Shown here: piece after piece, positions 12,352 to 24,570 of the stretch | Layout of the letters: every line of letters starts with the position of its first letter | Numbering within the stretch: position 1 is the stretch's first letter | Assembly (NCBI RefSeq): GCF_000524195.1 | Contig: NW_020170409.1 | Span: forward strand, 547,004 to 611,003 | From: Echinococcus granulosus | Taxonomy: Eukaryota > Platyhelminthes > Cestoda > Cyclophyllidea > Taeniidae | Reading direction: 5' to 3' | DNA length: 64,000 nucleotides | Notes under the pieces: model-generated | Seen by the model: the letters and a program-made list of their open reading frames with translations, nothing else | Database searches by the model: none | What the model was told of the DNA's origin: nothing | Translations under genes and position numbers: made by a program

Positions 12352-15300
12352 ATGCCGCGAGTGGCAGAGCGCCGCGTGGCGCACACAAGTGTTGCCAATT
12401 CCCACAGTGAAGATGAGACGAATTCCATGTCTCTGCTCTCAACCATCGATTCCACCATCACTGACACGACCACCACGACCTGCGTCTACCGTAAGTTAGG
12501 GCGGCGGCGCCAAATTACCAGCTCTGATGTGACAACCACAGTAATATCAGGGGGCAGTGTAGACGACAGCAACCAGAATCAGGGGCCTAGCAGAGCAACT
12601 TCAACTTGCAGTTTGAGTCCTGTCCCTAAAAGGGGGTCCGAGAAGAGGCCTTGTGACAGAAAATCTGGTAAATTTTATTTTAGTGACGGAGATGTGGGTT
12701 CCAGTGTATCGAGCACTTCAAAGGCGACTTCCGATGAGAGTAGAAGAAAAAGATTCTTTAAAAAACGTGGAAAAAAGGCGAGTAATTGCGACGATAGTGA
12801 CTCGGAGGGCAGTATACTCAAAAAATTTTGCTCCTGGAGAAGATGTCAGAGGCGGAAGAAGCCTGGCACAGACAGCGAAGGAGACACCTACACAATGAGT
12901 CGTGCGGAGAAGGACCAGCGTCGATTTGAAGCAGTTAGGGAAAGGCTAAGGGCCTGGGGAGAGAGAAGCACCTTTCACGGGGTGGATGTGCTCATGGAGA
13001 CGCCGGCTGATTGGCGTCGAGTTTTTGTCTTTGTTCTCTTATGCATCATGACTGCGTTGTGTTGGATCTGCTGTGGGAAGATGGTCCTCGGATTCCTCAA
13101 TATGTCTGTAACTACTGTCATTGATAGGGACATGAAGGAGTTTCGCTTCCCCGCTATCACTGTTTGTCCTGATAGTCCCTTCACCATGGCCCAACTAGAA
13201 GCTGAAGGAGGCGCATTTCAAGAGTAAGTTAATTTACTAAGTTATAATCCCTTCCAAATTGAAGTCTAGCAGAGGGCACCGCGACTAAGTACTACTTTAA
13301 TCTAACGGAGTGAAATGAGCCTGATGTACACCTAGCTGTCTTCCAGATTGATTAAAATGCATTACAGGAAGTTTTTAGCCCATTATTTGTCTAGAAAAGG
13401 GAAATCTGCACGTACCTTTCAGTCCAGGGTGCATTGAATCACAGCATCACCTAAAAGTTATTGGTATTTTATTTATAACTTAGTAGGAAACTATCCTCGC
13501 TACCATCCCCGTGGATATGTGATGTGACGTGTGCCCTTATCAGTTTATGGTAACTATAGCAGCACCAGATCCGTATCGTAAACAGACAGATTAAGTTCAC
13601 CATAATGAAGAAGGTGTAGAATGATTGTGGTCCGGGGAACTTTACAGATTTTCAGTTTTTGAGCAACAATTAAGTCGGTTAATCCTGTGGTGGAGGTGGT
13701 GATGCTATGTGGGATGTAGCGGTAAACATTGTTAAGCTTCACAAAATGCCATTAAAAACCATGATGTCCAATGCGCATAATCAACAGATTCAACTAGGAT
13801 TAAGTCGAGTCAAGTGTGGTCATCTAAGATAACTATTTTCACACTTTTACAGAAAGAAATATCCTGCTATTACTCTTTTTAAGGTACAAGAAGTTGGCTA
13901 GCCTATGGATGAAGGAATCCCCGAACACCTCGACCCTGGATCCCCAAAAGTGGCCCCAATACGAGGGTCAATGGCGTCAGCGCAGCAAGTACTCCTTCTT
14001 TCGCACATACATAAAAACTTCCAGCCTGCATGTACCCTGGGAGCGCTACTTCGTGGCCTGTCAGTACAATGGCCTTTCCTGTCCAGAGCTCCCCGTGAAT
14101 GGTGTCAGCGTAGAACTCGTAGGGATGGGTGGAGGTGATAACAGAGAGGCGGATGCGGGTAAGAATGGTGTCTACGTGGGGAACTCGCACTGGACTCTCG
14201 ACCCCGGTCGCATCTATGGGTACAAAGACGTAAGGGGAAATATTACGGAAAGACTAAAAGCTGCCACAAGTATTGCCAATCAAACGATCTGGCCGAAGGA
14301 GTCACCTGTTAGAATAGTCACCACGGCGAAGTACCAATGCTTTCAAGTGAGGAAAAGGACTTTTTCCACTGCATGGGTTGGAGCTTTTGGTCACCTGGAA
14401 GCAGGCTTAGGCAAAATTTGCCCTTGGAAGGATTCAGTGACTACTGAGGTCATAAGAAAAATGTTTACTTGACTTGTTTATTTTAGGGCAAGGACCATAT
14501 GTGGGGCAAAATGAACTTAAATGTCAGTTCGTTCTGGTGATAGGCTGGTAATATCGAACTTTGCAAAGTGAGGACTGACTTTGTTAGTTCTAACTGAAGA
14601 TAATTGGTAGAATTGGCGATGATCTTAATAGTATTGGTGGCGACGGCGCCTCTTTGAGGATTTCGCGTTTTCACCACATGCTTCTTTTAAATACCCGCTT
14701 AATCGAAATTTTTATGCTTCCTGTCTCATTTTTCTACCAGGGTTATGTGCATTTTTTGCATATAATTTCATTTAATGTCACTTTTACGTCATTATCTCAT
14801 TTAATTTGACAGATTCGTATGAAAATGACGAGTGTCAAGAGGTCCGGTTCCAGAGCCGGCCTTCATCTTATACTCAAGAGACCCTATCAACAAGAACAGA
14901 CCCACCCTGCACTTCTTTATGCGGACGCAGACGCTAGCATCTACCAGGTTCATCTCCGTCTTTCGTCTTCTACTTTCATCACTTTGGCTCCTCCCTGTTC
15001 TCGATTTGTTATGTGTCTTGACTTTTGGCAGCATTGGTGTAGGTCGCAGATTTTTTGCCTATAAAAGGCACAACAAACCTTGATGTTGACAAAAGCAGTA
15101 TTCATGTCTGTACAACATGTTTTGAGTGATGGAACAATGGAGTACTTTTTCAATCGCTGAAGGCTATTAAAGGATCAACATCAACATATGGAAGGACTGA
15201 GCGACCGACAGTATGGGTAACATAAAAATGACGCCGTTCTGTCACAACGGAGACCGTAGTTTCCATTATAGGTCTCCAATATCGTTTGGATGTACTTGAT

Positions 15301-18300
15301 CGTTTTTGAGAGACTTAATGAAGATATTTTAGCCGATTATGTGTAGTGGGTTTTTGATTTGTCGTTTTCCCGAGGGCTGGGATGATCACCAAGGCGCAGC
15401 GAACTCGGAGGACGCGGTCGTAGCCACGGAAATGGACGGGTTCCAGGTGCTGCTACACGACGTCGCCGAGAACGACCAGCCTGTTCTCTCCGCAGCCGAT
15501 GTTGCCTCCATTGGCGATGCACACTCAGTAGTGCGTACATCGGTGCGTTTCGGACAGCATCTTGTCGTCACTGTCAATCAGTTTGTGAGTTTACGAGTAT
15601 CATCTCACCCCTCCTTTCCACTGTCCTCACATTTCAGCTATGGTTCAGCTGGGGTTTTTCATTCAGTACCACTGATGATGTATTATTATGCGATTGAAGC
15701 CTTCTTAATTGCAGCAACCCATTCTGAGTTTCAGTAGCATATACTATCAATTGCCAACACCCATCTTCGTGAACAATGGTGCTACATTCTCCCTTCCTGC
15801 TGGGTAACTTCACGACAGATTAATTAGGCATCGATCAGACATCTCAAATTAGACGAGTATTAGAAGCACTGAATGAATGCTCACAAGAGCAAGTGACTGC
15901 TGTTTTGTGAGGTGGCAACTTCGGGAGGCACCACAGTAGAGGTAGTTACTGGGTTAGGGGTCTTTAGTATTTGAAATGTTGACATCGTTAAAGTAAAAGG
16001 CTTATAGGTGGACGACTAAGTGCCCCATCATCATACCATCCATAGACACGGACAGATATTCTTAAGGTCAAGTTTTGCACATTATTTCCTCACCCCTGAC
16101 TCGCTGTTCCACACACGCACTTACTGTCGCATTTGGTTGCCACTTCGATTAGCGGTGGATGGATTAGACAGGTGGAAAGAGAATTGGACTGGAGCACCGG
16201 GTTACAAAGGGTATGCATAAGACCTAATAGTGTATGTATTAGCGTTACGACGGGTGGATGTTGGACATCGGTAAAGTTGAATGTCTCCATTTGACCTAAA
16301 CACTTCTCATAGAGAATGCAAAAGAGACCTCGAGAAATGCTGTTTACATACATATGTGCGAGCAAGGCTTCATTTAATCACCAAAGGATGGGTTTGTGCA
16401 TTTGTGAATAACCAGTGAAAGATATTCTGGTGTTTATTAATTGTGGGTCTTTTACTAATCCAAATACCGCCACTAAAAATGTGTGCTTTCTAAGGGTCTC
16501 CTTTAATAGATATTATCTATTTGGGCACAGATTTTCGAATTCAACCAGCATTTTAATGAATTAAAGTGTTTAACAGGGCCCTAACACTTCTCCATTCCCA
16601 AATCTATCGAAGGATAACGCAAAGAAATTGTTTTGTGTTTATTATTTATTCCAATTATCAATCACCCGTTTCGAAGGGATATTTATGCATGTGATTTAAG
16701 TCCCAATTTTTGCAAATTTGCCCATATTAAACAGCTAAAACCAAACGTTTACGCAAGCAGTGGTCGAAAAATTGTCCCAAATTGTATAAAGTTACTTGGT
16801 ATTTGCAACCGAGAAGAGATGGATTGTATCCAATCCTTTTCTAGCTATTTTAGGGTTTGTATCATTGGTACATTTTTATTCTCAATTCGAAGATCCTCGA
16901 TCGCCTAGACACATATTTTCGACCTTGCAAGAAAAATATCCATCCCATCTTCTACCTCGACGTGGAGATCTTTGTAAAGGAGCAAAAACGACGCGCCATT
17001 TCAGTGGAGTACACGCGGCGCAACTGTGTGGCGGCACTGCGACAGTCGGTGATGCAGCGGCGCTGTGGCTGCCTCTCGGAGAGTTCTATGGTGCCCCTCT
17101 ACCTTGTCAATCACCTTGCTACCCAGGGTTTCTGCCATGACGATGGTCGTGACAACATTTCCGCCGCTGTAGCCTGTCACGATGATGTTATGCGCATGTC
17201 GGATGAGGAGGTAGGTGCTTTACTTCTCCTGTTCATTAATCCGCACAAGTATGTGTTTTAAGTTTTTGGCATGCAGTGCTTGAGAACTTACAAGGAGCGA
17301 TCACATCGTAAATATGAGGGGGTGGAAAGTGTATATATTTTCTAGTAGGTTCCTCTGCCACGTTAATATACACAACTCAGCATTTAACAAGTACCTTCAA
17401 AGCAGCTTCGGCATATAAGAATCTGCCAAGGAGTGTGAAGTAATCTAGAACATTCCGCTTCGCTTCTTCTTCGGTACATCAAAATATTTTGGTATGTACG
17501 GTGGTCTTTCGTGTTTGGTCATTGAAAAATTGATATCATTACCTTAAATGCTTTAATGGTCGCTGTGAATGCGCTATCACAGCACTCTTAATTTTGAAAG
17601 TCGCGCTTTGGCTTAATCTTCCCTTGTACACCAGGCGGTCAGGGATTCTGGAGTTTGGCGTGTGGGATTTGGGCTCTTCCACCTCTTGTCATCACTCATT
17701 GCCAACTATGTGAGCGTCTTAGTGAAAGCCATAACATAATTGGCTCTTGAGCGGATAATTTGGTGGTGGTTACTTTGATTGTCAGTAGTTGATTTGATGA
17801 ACATTTAGGATGTAAAATTACGCAGGCCTTTTAAAGTTGATTAAGAGGTGGTGATCAAGCAGCGGTTGTTGGATGTTTTGCGCTTTCAAAGGCACTGTTA
17901 AGAAATTTAGTGGTCTACACCCCATGAGGGAAGTGGCGTCTTCTTCGCAATGAAGCTAAATAACTACCGTTAAAGAACTGTCTAAGAGTAGAGTTCGTTC
18001 TAAAAAAAACTAGTCTCATTCGCTTTTAATTCACCCCTTGACAAAGTGTTTTACGCTAAACGATGCTTATGGTTGTGAAAGAACACGATAAGCTGGAACC
18101 AGTTGCGTCTTCAGGCCATCAGTTGCCATTGTCTCCAATGCTCTTAACATTATTGGGACAACAACTGGTGGTTCATTTATTCTAAAATCCAACAAACAAA
18201 TGAGACCGTATTACTTGTTGTTGATCTTTGTAAGGAAGACTAAAGGCATACACTGGAGCTGGAACTGGAACCCGTTCCTTGAATATTCGATTGGATGAAT

Positions 18301-21300
18301 AAGGATCTCACTTTTTAGCTGAGATGTCGTACCAGGTATCACCTGGGAGATACAACTAAACTTACAAGGATAGCACATTTTACTAGTCCATATGTTTAAA
18401 GAAATGGATGTAATCCTATCCAGCATTATATATTTAGTGCTTTCAATAAGTGAATTCTGGAATATGCTCTTAAAAGTGATGAAAACCAAGAGAAAATGCA
18501 GTATTTTGGCCTATTTGCTGTGCTTCGGACAGCAGTTTTTACTACCTCTGTCAATGATTTGATATTCCCACACATCTGGGTCTCGTCCCCAATAAATTAC
18601 ACTTGAAAGCCCTGAAAATTGTTCGTTGCACTTAGAAATTAATTATGTAAGGAAGGTGGGATAATGCTTGCAACTGATTGTGCCAAGCTCTTGCAGCGAA
18701 GGCGACTTCAGGCTGATTTGGAACTTGTCGCCTGTCTGCTGGGTAGGCACGCGCCTCACACTACCAGCTTGTCACATCTGATAACTGACCGAAGGTGATG
18801 ACAAGTTTGGGCTCACTTCTACCCAGTGGAATTCGATTACTTTTCTTTTTAATGGGGATGTAGCATAGGATTTTGCTACAATTCCTACTTAGATCCTGAG
18901 AAGGTGGTCAAAGTGCTGCATTTAGAAAAGAGAATTGACCCCATTCACTGCACCTCTATCAACATTGGCTGCAGAGGCAAATTCTCGCCCTAAGTTCACA
19001 GGGTTTGAATAATGCAGATTTTAATGGCACTTTCCTTTAAATGGTCAAGTGTTTTATTAATACGTTTGCATTAGAAGCATTCCCTTGAAAACCAAAGTCT
19101 CCCCTATCCACTCAACACTCACCATTATCGTGATGACATGCAGTGGTTTTTCTACCCTAAAATCTGCCATGCAAAAACATTAATAATTTCCTCCACAACT
19201 CGTCATCACTTCATCAAGTTGTGTGGCTCCATCGCCTTTAAGTCCAGTCGCCTAAATGCTACTTTCGCCTGGCACGATGCTCTACCACACCCTGTGTCAG
19301 TTGATGGAATTCCCTTAGTCATTTTGCTAGCCCTCAGTCCTCGGGAAAGTCATTTCCACGTTTGCATACCAGCAATAGGCATTAGGGTCTAGAGTAAAGT
19401 TTGCATAAAGATAATTTTGCTGTCTTTCAGTGCGAATTTCGAATGACTGGTGTCGTTAAATAACTCCTTCATCTTTAACCCCTAGTTTCCATGACTGGTT
19501 GCACATATGAATATGGGAAGGGAGAGTAAATGAAGGAGTTCTGTGCCACGTTGTAATATCAGTGGTTTCAGGGTATTTGCGATGATAGCTTTCCTCTACC
19601 TTTGTCCGCTTTACCAAGGACTTCTGTCACCCTAAACCATAGTCACCTAAATGACAGTCAACTTTTGAACAAAGCTGATGGGAGTGAAGTTAACTTCCAA
19701 CTTGCTGCATAACTGTTGTCTTTTGTGCCCAGAGACCAACCACAATCAGACTAAAGTTAATTGCTTAGAGAGATGTGATAACTTGTTTTTTGATATAGTC
19801 ATTATCCGCTTCAACGATGGATTTTTCAACACTATATGGTTGTTTTCTCTGAAAGTGGCTTGAATAAAGTGATTTTATGCACAAATATTAACTGATGGTG
19901 GTTCCGAGTACCTTCTGTTACCTACGCTATTTAATTCATTCATCCAAATGGACTTTGAACTAGACTGAAGCTTTGTTATGAATAGTAGCCTACGGAGTAG
20001 AATCATAGTGGAATTTATAAGCTTTATTTAATTTGTAGATATTGGAAGCCTCCATTCCCAAACGCTGGTACCGCGTGGTTCTGGTGAAGCTCAAGCCTCA
20101 TACTCGCCACTTTTGGCTGTGTCCACAGCCCTGTGTAGAGCGTGTTAACGAGATCTCCCACCAGCAGGTGCTGGCACTTGAGGAGGGTTTACCGAGAGAA
20201 CTGTTGGAAAGAATCAGCAGTCCAAACGGCACCAATACTTCAACCAAGGCCAGCGTGTCGTCTAAAGCTAGTGGAGGATTGGCCAAAACCGATTATCTGG
20301 TAATAAGCGTAGCGGCGGAGAACTCCCGCGTTGCAATTCACTCTGAAGGCGAATCGGCCTCCTTTTTCAACCTCCTTGCCGCCCTCGGAGGAATCTTTGG
20401 TCTCTTCCTCGGTCTCTCCGGCGTCACTATGTTTGAGGTCCTTGAATCCTACTGCATCCTCCTTTCCCAGGGCTTCGGTACCTTCCGTCACGCCGCAAAA
20501 GTAGGCGTCAGTTTTGGAAAAAAGATTTTCGCCCGAGAGAAAAGTCCTGAATTCGATGACGATGAGGGAGGTGTGACAATGGCTAAGTGCGTGAAATGCT
20601 TCTTCACTTTGTCCTCTGGAGCTGTAATAAATGAAATGCATAGTAGAGCATAGAAAATAGTTCAAGAGATAGAAGCTGCATCCATTTTATGCATGATATC
20701 ATGAAACACATGTGCACACTCTCATCCCAGTGTTTAACTAAGACCTTCGAAGTAGCTTTGGTATGGAAGAGCCTGCTTGGCTTCATCATCGGTGCTGGTC
20801 AAGAGCAAAAAGTTTTCTTAGTTCCCAACTTGATTCAACCTTCCGAAATAGCTAATAACCCTGATCGATTGTATTCTATTTCCTGTTAGTTTAAAAAGTT
20901 CCGTCTTTTTTACAATACCATTCCATGTTGCATCTATTAAGCGTTCTAAGCATTGAATGAATGTTCACAGGAACGAATGGCTGCCATCCAGTGAGGTGAG
21001 ATCCCTGAGAAGCACCACGGTCGAGGTGGTTGCTGAAGTAGAGACGCCGGTGAATTAAATGATTTACCGCTGCGTGGCTTAGTGTGCCATCACCGTACCG
21101 TGTTGTACCCCAAATCTTCTATAGACACGAGCAGACAGCCTCGAATTAGGGTTCAAAGCCTTCGCCAGCCAATAGTTATGTTAATTATCACATTTTAGTG
21201 GTTGCTGTTGCTGCCATTATGCCGATATGTCCCAACGATTTCACGTTAATAAATTTTAAGGTTTTGTTTTGACTTGAGTACCCCTTATTCATTCCAACCT

Positions 21301-24300
21301 CTAAGGCAAAAAGCTGCCTTACCACTATGGAGAGAGTGATACCAATAACGTAGAGGTATAAGTGGAGACAATGAAGACTGTGTCCAAGGATAGCGCATCA
21401 GTAGAAACCAAAAAGCTCTGACCTTATAAATCATTTGTCGGTCATTAATGCTTTAGCTATGCCAGAGTAACGAATGGCCTCAGTTCTCAGCTATCTTCTC
21501 ACGCATAACTCAAACTAGCACACTGATCTGCACTTTTTCACGTATAAGCAACTTTTTTTCTTGACTCATAAGAATCACGTCAATCTGCTTGGTTTTAAGT
21601 TAATTCAATCAAACCATAATGAAGGCTCTCATTTACCGATAAATTAGCATTGCTGAGAGGGAGATAGTTTAAGCAATTAACTTGTGAGGATGTAGTAGCC
21701 ACCGTATTTCTCTTCCATTTGAGAAAGAAAGTCATAAAAATGAGGCGCAGCAATCATCTTCACCCTGTTTTTAGGTCCCCGCCACCTCCTCCTGCCTTAA
21801 AAGAACCTGAAATGTGAGTTTGACTTTTAAAACGCATTTTGTGTGTTACCACAAGCCTAGAAGTACTTCCAAAGCCCAAAAGTACCAGAAAAGACGTCAG
21901 TCTCTGACCACCTCTATTAGCAGTGTAAATATTACCTCAGTGCTTTTCAACCAATCGAATTGCACCAAATTAGCGCCGACTTGGCATGCATGTAAAATAC
22001 AAGTTTTTTTTACTCCTCGGCTGTTCAAGCCTACTTCTCTGAGCCCACATGAAGAGGAGAGGCAGGAAACCATTTTGTAACAGGCAGTTGAACAAACTTT
22101 TTATCTCCTTACTGATCATAATGCTTTGGGTTTGGGTTGGAAAATCAAATTAAATAACATCTCTCCCAATATACTTAGGGTTGTTTTTGTCCCTACCTTA
22201 GCTACGTTAAAAATCACGTTTCTGGCTGTTAGCTCCCAAGTAGAACAATTGTTTTTTATTCATCTGATAAGATTATTGAAACCACATAGTATGTCAAACT
22301 GAGGCATCGTTCACAAGTTTCCCTGAGATTTCGGCCCTAATAGCTCTCACAATTGTTTTTTTTTGCGCATTGTAATTTTTACTTCGGCTGTAAATTCTCC
22401 TCCATTCTTTTAGCTGCACTGATTGGGATGCGGCGTAAGTTAAAATCTACTGTTTTTTCTTGGTTAATATATCCCTACGATTCCACTTTCTCCCTTACTT
22501 TTTCCAAAACACCTACTTTTGGCTTAGTTTTATACATAAACGTAATACATTATTCGCTGCTGCGGATTTTTTCAGAGTGCGCAAAGCCACCGAGGAGATA
22601 CAGGAGTACCTGAGTCGCCGTGATGTGGGGTAATTCCTTTTAAATTGTTGCATTTTTGCTCTTTAAAGTACCAGCTATTGCCTGAAAAGAAAAATTTAAG
22701 CTATAAACCAAATGAGCTCGTGTGGCTTTTATGAAAAAAGCAAGTTAACTGCAGGAAGTTTCTTTTAGCATTACCATTACACTATCGGTAACTGTGACGA
22801 GGCACAAGCTTGCGAATTCCATTTGTGTAAAACGGAATGCACATGACCCTGGGCACCTCTGCTTACTTCGCATCTTCATGCCCCAACTTTCTACACCATC
22901 TAACGCCAAGAAAAGGTTCAAACCACTTAGGCTCATGCTAGCAGGGGAGTATGGTGGATGAAGATGCTGAGGAAGTACCGCCTTTTTCTTCATCCTAAAG
23001 GGCAAATCTTCTCACGGGCCATTTTTATGCCTCTATGAGGTCTCGTGTTTTCCCAATAAAAGGACCACCTTCTTCTCAATGGTTTGCCGTCCATGGCTAT
23101 GTCTTAAGAATTTTTCCTTACCCGCAATCGCGTTTTATCGAGTAAATGTATCTCGAGTTACACTATTCCTACGACACGCGATTCCTCACTTAAGCAGAAG
23201 GTATTCCCAAACTTGGCAAATCTTTGAGTAAATCATCAAAGTTATATTGCTTAAACCACTTCTGGGCGGTATGTTCTGCTATTGCCTTTCGTCTAGCTGC
23301 AATATAGCAATGGTTACGAGAGGGTCCTACAATTTTAACACCAAATTTTCACTCGGTTCGGAAAGCGGACAAGCTCAAGTCATACTAGGTTGGTTCTTTT
23401 GAAATTCAAGGGCTGATAAGAAGATGAAAAGAGTAGAGACCAAGGGAACAAGTGCCTCACGAACCGGCCGATGCGCATCTATGCTTTAGGATGCATCTTA
23501 CAGGTCCCTGTGAAGTGCACTAAGTCGTTGCAATGAGCTTCACGGAAAGTCACACGAACTTTTTGGTCACCTGGTTATTACATAGTGCACAAATCCTATT
23601 CCCCTGTTCTCTTTTTTAGCGATCAGAGGCCAGACTTGGTCCTACCCGCCTACAGGTAAATCTATTCCTTATTTACAAAAAAGAAATTCCTTTACGCTAA
23701 AGAACAACTGTGACAATCTGCAATCAACCTTAGTAAATGGACTAGTGAAGGACCCTTTAGGTCCTTGTCTGCGATTGTTTGGCGACACTCTAGCTCCCCT
23801 TAGGAAGTTGGTAAATTTTTGGATCTGAATGGCAGTTTTTTACTAGGTATGCAGAACGTATGGTATGGTGTTAAGGTAAATGTCGTGCATGAAAGTCTGT
23901 GGAGTCTAAACAGTCCTATTATTAAGACCTATCACTGAAACAAGTGTTATTTTGCCAAAATTGAGCACAATTAATCTAGCTTAACTCCTCCGAGATGTCT
24001 CTGAAAGTGGGCGGTTCTGTTGACTAAATTTCATTTAATAAGACTGTTAAGCTGTCATCCTCTACTTACCATTTGTCTTCAGTCGGCAAAGCTGTTCATC
24101 TTAAGGTCATCACTTAACCACTCGAAGTGGAGAAAGCATGTGAAAATTGCTGAGTGCTAAATGACGTTTTAAGGACTCGAGAAAGTGCAGTGAGAAAGTC
24201 AGCATAAATTCTGAAACCGTCAAAACCATGATTTTGTCAATACATTTGGCGCAGCGTTGCCGTGATGCTAACAGAGCAGTGAGGCTGTACATGAATAAAA

Positions 24301-24570
24301 GACCATGCTGCATAGAGAAATAATACAAAAAGTTGAACAAACTGTCGCATTTCTGTGGTATTATGCCCTTCTCTCTTGCCTACTAGATGCGTTAAGAACG
24401 CCGAGGGGAAGTGGGACTGCAACTTTGTCGGTTCATCCGCCCCTGGAAGTTGCCTGTACCCAGTGAATTCACGTCCCCTCCCCACTGCAGCGGGCCGCGC
24501 CTCTGCTGTCATAACTGCTTTACCCTCTGTCTCCTCTTCACCCTCTTCAAAGGCCTGTCCACGTCCGTGA
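12352..24570 (+). CDS. DEG/ENaC-family (amiloride-sensitive type) sodium channel subunit
   Basis: Eleven exons join in frame: 12352-13223, 13884-14346, 14813-14947, 15375-15584, 16893-17210, 20039-20586, 21775-21813, 22414-22434, 22576-22629, 23620-23655, 24387-24570, giving 959 residues. Members are trimeric cation channels gated by peptides, protons or force. Order: Ser- and basic-rich cytosolic N-terminus (about 1-205), the His-Gly gating motif in STFHGVDVLME (HG at 209-210), TM1 (about 224-245), the post-TM1 block FRFPAITVCPDSP, GLHLIL and GFQVLLHD of the palm, a Cys-rich region (RRNCVAALRQ, RRCGCL, WLCPQPC), and TM2 at about 775-803 with the pore sequence LGLSGVTMFEVLE (filter G-L-S at 791-793). 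The tail after TM2 is spread over tiny exons and starts SPPPPPALKEPE. Which branch (FaNaC, ASIC, degenerin-like) cannot be told by eye, so no symbol is given. Reading through the exon-6 donor would end at 20653 instead. Confidence 0.94.
13224..13883 (+). other. channel intron 1
   Basis: Donor GTAAGT, acceptor TTTTTAAG, splitting a Glu codon. It contains the second copy of a diverged repeat (about 13500-13640) that resembles 11990-12115. Confidence 0.75.
14347..14812 (+). other. channel intron 2
   Basis: Donor GTGAGG, acceptor TTGACAG, joining KYQCFQ to IRMKM. The open frame continues 126 nt into the intron to a stop at 14470-14472, which could fool an ORF finder. No gene seen. Confidence 0.75.
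14948..15374 (+). other. channel intron 3
   Basis: Donor GTTCAT (weak) and acceptor TTCCCGAG (weak). They are chosen because they keep frame and join DASIYQ to GWDDHQ. No gene seen. Confidence 0.6.
15585..16892 (+). other. channel intron 4
   Basis: Donor GTGAGT; acceptor TTCGAAG is inferred from frame. It carries one copy of a dispersed repeat at 15868-16056. No gene seen. Confidence 0.65.
15868..16056 (+). repeat. dispersed repeat A, copy 1
   Basis: It shares a long, gapped match with 20951-21137: both begin CA(C/T)TGAATGAATG(C/T)TCACA, then GTGAGGTG, then GCACCAC with GAGGT, and end near ATAGACACG. It is diverged and non-coding, probably an old transposon fragment. Confidence 0.65.
17211..20038 (+). 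other. channel intron 5
   Basis: A 2.8-kb intron, donor GTAGGT, acceptor TTTGTAG, phase 0. Several open frames of 60-90 codons (for example 19138-19392) show no recognisable similarity. Confidence 0.75.
20587..21774 (+). other. channel intron 6, with possible read-through stop
   Basis: Donor GTGCGT, acceptor GTTTTTAG. If it is not spliced, the frame continues 22 codons to a TAG at 20651-20653, giving a shorter tail. The second copy of repeat A lies at 20951-21137. Confidence 0.7.
20951..21137 (+). repeat. dispersed repeat A, copy 2
   Basis: Matches 15868-16056 and, in its right half (from the GTGAATTAAAT segment to the end), also about 43345-43480. Orientation is the same in all three. Confidence 0.65.
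21775..21813 (+). CDS. channel exon 7, 39-nt proline-rich microexon
   Basis: G|TCC...GAA AT| in phase 2 at both ends, flanked by TTTTTAG and GTGAGT. It encodes SPPPPPALKEPE plus a split Ile codon. The proline run is a candidate SH3/WW docking site (inference). Length is a multiple of three, so it can be skipped without a frameshift. Confidence 0.82.
21814..22413 (+). other. channel intron 7
   Basis: Donor GTGAGT, acceptor TTTTAG, 600 nt. No gene seen. Confidence 0.75.
22414..22434 (+). CDS. channel exon 8, 21-nt microexon
   Basis: Encodes CTDWDA with split codons at both ends, between TTCTTTTAG and GTAAGT. It is among the smallest exons in the window, supported by good splice sites and by agreeing phase with both neighbours. 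Confidence 0.75.
22576..22629 (+). CDS. channel exon 9, 54 nt
   Basis: Encodes VRKATEEIQEYLSRRDV, a charged helical stretch of the cytosolic tail. Acceptor TTTTTTCAG, donor GTAATT. Confidence 0.82.
22630..23619 (+). other. channel intron 9
   Basis: Donor GTAATT, acceptor CTTTTTTAG, 990 nt. Part (about 22780-22830) faintly resembles the TATCGGTAACTGTGA part of repeat C. No gene seen. Confidence 0.7.
23620..23655 (+). CDS. channel exon 10, 36 nt
   Basis: Encodes DQRPDLVLPAY with a split Arg codon, between CTTTTTTAG and GTAAAT. Same phase as exons 7-9. Confidence 0.8.
23656..24386 (+). other. channel intron 10
   Basis: Donor GTAAAT, acceptor CTACTAG, 731 nt. No gene seen. Confidence 0.7.

Noticed and set aside
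12182..12476. Three overlapping minus-strand frames at the channel start
   Set aside because: They have no similarity to known proteins and overlap the start of a conserved gene on the other strand.
14347..14472. Frame continuing past channel exon 2 to a stop
   Set aside because: The family requires the CF(Q/x) block to run on into the GLxLxL strand, which is found in the next exon after GTGAGG.
20240..20665. 141-codon minus-strand frame opposite the channel TM2 exon
   Set aside because: The plus strand encodes an unmistakable DEG/ENaC pore, so the antisense frame is incidental.
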